From NCBI RefSeq assembly GCF_035594125.1, contig NC_087192.1, positions 12,611,001-12,675,000 on the forward strand: a stretch of DNA of 64,000 bases. The letters are read 5' to 3'. Below, in pieces: positions 59,201-64,000 of the stretch. The position numbers and the translations under genes are program-made. The notes beneath the pieces were generated by a model, which had not been told where the DNA came from, did not search any database, and saw only the letters and a list, made by a program, of their open reading frames with translations. This DNA is from Scylla paramamosain. Its lineage: Eukaryota > Arthropoda > Malacostraca > Decapoda > Portunidae. The first letter of the stretch is position 1. Each line of letters begins with the position of its first letter.

Positions 59201-60121
59201 TGCGAGAAACATATATAATATGTGTTTTATAGCTTTTTAGGTATGAAGAGCATTTTATAACATTATTTGGATCCAAAACGTGAAAATGCATGAAAAGCAC
59301 GCTATATCGGGAAAGTAAACGAGATTTCAAGAAATGTTTATTTTTTGTTTCTAAGTGTGCTAGGCACCAAAACGATCGAAAGCATAAAAAAAAGCACCTC
59401 TGTGGGAAAACAAAACATTACCAAAAACTCCTCTTTTCACTGTATTAAATCTAGTTACGTACCAAAACACTAAAACGCATGCAATGGAAAACCAGAACAA
59501 CATTATAGAAATATGTATTTTGAGTGTATTTCACATTGTTAGGTATGAAAATGCCAAAATCCATGGAAAAAAATTAACATTTACAGATTCATGTCTTTTT
59601 TCTGAGTATGATATGCACCAAAGCGCTAAAAAAATTCGGAAAACAAAACATAAAAAAAGTTGTCTTTTTAGTGTTTTTGAGCGTGTTAGACACCCAAACG
59701 CTTAAAAGAATGGAAATAACCCTATAAGGGTATACAAAAAAACATTACGAAATAAGTACCTTTTGAGTCTCCTTTGAACTTCTTACCTACCATAATGCTA
59801 AAACGCATGCAAAACACCATTTATGGAGAAAAACAATAACCCTAACAAAAAACACGTTTTTTGAGATTTCATTGATTTTCTTAATACAAAAACGTTAAAA
59901 AAAAATCCATTCTAAGTACCCTAGGTGGGAAAAAGAGAGGACATTACAAGAGACGTGTATTATGAGCTTCAACGCATTAATAGCATTCTTTAAGGAGAAA
60001 CAGAACAACATTATGAGAAGTATGTATTTTGAGTTTTTTTCATATTCTTAGGAACAAAACACCAAAATAAAGGAAATTACCATCTAAAAAAAAAAAAAAG
60101 ACATTCCCCAAAAACACGTCT

Positions 60122-60220
60122 AAAAAAAAATGCTTTATATGCTGTTTAGTGTTTTGATGCCTAAACACTTTAAGTGTTTAGGCATCAAAACACTAAACAG
60201 CATATAAAGCATTTTTTTTT
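60122..60220. repeat. 99-bp perfect palindrome, segment 5
   Basis: Arms 60122-60170 and 60172-60220 are perfect complements around one T at 60171. This is the perfect version of the segment 2 palindrome. Confidence 0.95.
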
Positions 60221-60702
60221 ATGGTAAAGCAAAACAACAACACAAAAAACATGTTCTTTCAGTGTTGATCAGCTACTTATCTACCAAATCGCCAAAGCTC
60301 ATGGTAAAAGAGTTTAATTTCACCAAAAACGTGTGTTTTGAGTGTTTTGAGCTTGTTACGTAGAAAAACAATAAAATGCATGTAAAGTATTCTATATAAG
60401 GAAAAGAAAAGACATTACGAGAGACATGTATTATAAGAGTTTTTGACCTACTTAAGTACCATCATGCTAAAACGCACGAATAGCACTCTAAATGAAGAAA
60501 CAAAACACTACCAAAATAGTGTATTTTGAATGTTTTCATTTTATTAGGTATCAAAACGCCAAAATGTATGCAGAGCTATCTGTATGGTGAAATGAAATGA
60601 AATTATCAGAAATATGTCTTTTGATTGTTTTTTTTTTTTTTTTTTTAGCATGTTAGACACCAAAACGCTAAAAAGCCTGGAAATCACCCGATATGATTGC
60701 AG

Positions 60703-60839
<137 letters not shown>

Positions 60840-63800
60840 AAAAACGCGTCTGTTGAGTATTTTACAACTTTTTGCATACGAAAAAAGGAAAATCCATGGA
60901 AAACACCATTTACAAAAGAAACAGAATAACATTACCAAAAATAAGTTTTTTTTGGAGTGCTTTTGAGTTTCTTATGTATAAGATCGAGAAAATGCATGCT
61001 AAGTACGCTTAATGGGGAGTCGAAAAGACATTACGAGAAACGTTTATAATGATTGTTTTTTAAGCTTCTTAGATACCAAAACGCGAAAACGAATTAATAC
61101 AACTCTATACGGAAAAACAGAACAACATAAAAAAATATGTTTCGAGTGTTTTCACATTGTTTAAAACCAAATCGTCAAAATATTTACAAAGATCACTATA
61201 TGGAGAAACGAATCGACATTACTAGAAACGTGTCTTTTGAGTGTTTTTAAGCGTATTAAGCACAAAAACGCTAAAAGACATATAAATGACGGTATATGGG
61301 GATACACAATATTACAAGAAACGTGTCTTTTGAGAGTTTTTGAACTTCTTACGTACTAAAACGCTAAAAACGCATGCAAAACCTCATTTATCAAGAAACA
61401 GAATATTATTACCAAAAATAAGTATTAAAATTTAAGTATCTCGTTATCGTTATTTAAGTGATCTCGTTATCAGTAAAACCCCAAATGCATTTAAAGTATC
61501 CTAAATGGGAAACGAAAAAACATAACCAGAAACGTCTTATGAGCGTTTTTGAGCTTCTTAGTTACCAAATTGTGAAAAGGCGCTGAAAGCACTGTATATA
61601 GAGGAACAGTATAATATTACTATAAAGTGTTGTAGTGTAATAAAATTGTGTTGGGTACCAAAACGCCATAATGTGTTCAAATGCCCTTATACATGTATGG
61701 GGAATTGTTTTTCACACTGCTAGACACCAAAACGCTAAAATGAATGGAAAGCAACCTATTTGTGGAAAGGAAACGACACGTCTTTGTCTTTTGTTTTTCT
61801 GAGAGTGTTACCCATCAAAATGCTAAAAATCACGGAATGCACTTTATATGGAAAACGAAATATTACCAAAAAACGTCTCTTTTTAGCTTTTTTGAGCTAC
61901 TTACGTATCAAAACGAGATTTCCAGAAACGTGCCTTATGCTTATGAATATGCTAGTCACAAAAACGCTAGAAAAGTATGGAAAGCACCCTATATGGGAAA
62001 ACCAAACAACATAAACAAAAACGTCTCTTTTTAGCGTTTTTGAGCTTGTTACGTATCAAAACACTAAAATGCAAGAAAAACACCTTTTACGGAGAAATAG
62101 AATAACTTTACCAGAAACAAGTATTTTCAGTGTTTTTGAGTTTTTTTTTTTTTTTACGTAGAAAAAGACAAAATGTTTGTAAAGTATCATATAAGGGGAA
62201 ACGAAAAGACATTACAAGGGAAGTGTATTGTGAGTTTTTTGAGCTTTCTAAGTATCAAAACGCTAAAACGCACGAGTAGCAGCCTATGTAGAAAAATAGA
62301 ACAACATTAACAAAAACGTGTATTCTGAGTGATTTTCAAATTGTTAGGGAGCAATACGCCAAAATGCATCTAAAGCCTTTTATATGTAGAAAGGAAACGA
62401 AATTACAAGAAATATGTCTTTTATTTTATTTTTTTTTATTGTTTGAGACACCAAAACGGTGAAAACCATGAAGATCGCCCTGTAAGGATATAGAAAGCAA
62501 CATTATGAAAAATAAAATATCCTTTGATTGTTATAAACTTTTTTTCGCACCAAAACGCTAAAACGCATAGAAAACTCTCTTTATGGTGAAAAAAGTAATA
62601 ATATTTCCAAAAACAAACATTTTAGTGTTTTTAACTTGTTACGTAAGAAGAACTTATGTTCCAACACGATAATACGTATGGAAAACGCCATTTATTGAAA
62701 AACACAATGACTCTACGAAAATCGTGTTTTTAACTTATTACGTAAGAAAACAGGGTTATTAAACTAGTTATGTACCAAAACAATAATACGTATGGAAAAC
62801 GCCATTTATTGAAAGCATTGAGTACGAAAATCGTGTATTTTACGTGTTTTTAAGCCAAATTGCATGGAAAGTACCTCATTTAGAGAGAGAAAAAAAAAAA
62901 AAAAACATTATGAGAAACGTGTATCATGAGTGTTTTTGACCTTATGTAACAAAGCGCTGAAACGTGTAAATTGCAATCTATATGGAGAAACTGAAACTTA
63001 TTTTAAATGATTTTTTTTTCACATTTTGAAATACCAAAACGCCAAAATGCACGTAAAGTACCCTCTAATGAAAAATGAAAAGACAGGAATATATCTTTAG
63101 GAATATGTGTTTATGAGATTGTTAGGCACCAAAACGTTAAGATACATAGAAAGCTCCCAATACGAGAAAACAAATCAGTATTACCAAAAACGTGTCTTAT
63201 GAGAGCTTTTCAGCTACTTAAAGTACCAAAACTGTAAAACGTATGCAAAACGCATTTTTTTTTTTAAGAAACAGAATAACATTACTAAAATAAAATATTT
63301 TCAGTATTTTTTAGCTTATTACGTAGAAAAACGTATGAATGAATGAATGAATGAAAAGTACCCTCTATCAAGAAATGAAAAAATAAACACTACGAGGAAC
63401 GTGTATTATGAGTGTTTTGAGCTTATTAGGTACCAAAAAAAAAAAAAGCATGAATAGCACTGTATACGGAAAAACAGAACACTATTACTAAAAAGAGTAT
63501 ATTGAAGGTATTTCACACTATTAGGTGATAAAACGCAAAAGTCCATAAAAAAAAAAACATTCAATATGGGGAAAGGAAACATTTCCAGAAACGTGTCTTT
63601 TGAGTACTGATGTGCGTATTAGTTAACAAAACACTTAAAAGCAAAAAAAATCACCGTTTATAGGAACACAAGACATTACCAAAATTGTGTCTTTTGACCT
63701 ATTTCCAAAAAGCTTAAAAAATGCAAAACGCCCTTTATGGAGAAACACAAGAGCATTACCAGAAACAAGCAATTTGCTTTTTTTTTTTTTATCTTTGTCG

Positions 63801-64000
63801 TGAAAAATGCCAAAATCCAAGGGGAGTAATCTATACGGGGAAACGAAGGAACATTACGATGAGCGTGTATTATAAGAGTTTTTGAGCTTCTTAGGTATCA
63901 TAATGCTAAAACGCATGAATAACACTCTATATGGAGAAACAGAATAATATTACCAAAAATGTGTATGTGTTAGGCATGGGTAAAGGAAACGAGATTTCAA

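Noticed and set aside
60122..60220. MicroRNA precursor from the 99-bp palindrome
   Set aside because: The arms are perfect with a one-base loop, unlike a miRNA precursor, and there is no sign of transcription in the sequence.

Overview
The window is eukaryotic, non-genic, AT-rich repeat DNA; no intact protein-coding gene, tRNA or rRNA could be supported. The non-LTR retrotransposon fragments, long (CT)n, (TTA)n and (TA)n arrays and general texture are what I would expect from a decapod crustacean, probably a crab. That assignment is inference from family resemblance, not a search result.

Most of the window is a satellite built from a roughly 95-bp monomer. Each monomer carries a CCAAAACGC-type box and an ACCARAAACGTGT-type box. 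The monomers fall into five recognisable classes (here I to V) that follow one another in fixed order, giving a pentamer of about 465-480 bp. Layout: 1-26 is a (TA)n end; 27-2430 is divergent satellite in inverted orientation; 2445-4188 is a 5'-complete but 3'-truncated non-LTR retrotransposon with a broken endonuclease ORF; 4189-6235 is divergent satellite in forward orientation. From 6236 to the window end is a highly homogeneous array in which a 3.4-3.6-kb non-satellite block ('module A') alternates with satellite segments.

Module A occurs five times, at 6236-9740, 18426-22036, 32381-35792, 38853-42460 and 51158-54602. In order it holds: an AAAT-rich lead, a 20-bp-unit minisatellite, a 314-bp inverted-repeat element with two related hairpins, a short coding-like stretch ending in a consensus splice donor, a 1-kb polypyrimidine tract with three (CT)n arrays, a (TTA)n domain, and a minus-strand fragment of a non-LTR reverse transcriptase C-terminal region.

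The satellite segments between modules are versions of one ancestral segment of about 10.3 kb. Segments 1 (9741-18425) and 4 (42461-51157) share one 1.74-kb deletion ending in the T-tract of a 99-bp palindrome. Segments 2 (22037-32380) and 5 (54603-end) keep that block. Segment 3 (35793-38852) has two large deletions. The order a-b-c-a-b gives a third repeat level of about 32.6-32.7 kb. The window is therefore a nested satellite (95 bp, then ~475 bp, then up to ~13.9 kb, then ~32.7 kb) next to its inverted, retrotransposon-marked edge. Nothing in it looks like a set of cooperating genes; its interest lies in chromosome architecture and repeat evolution.
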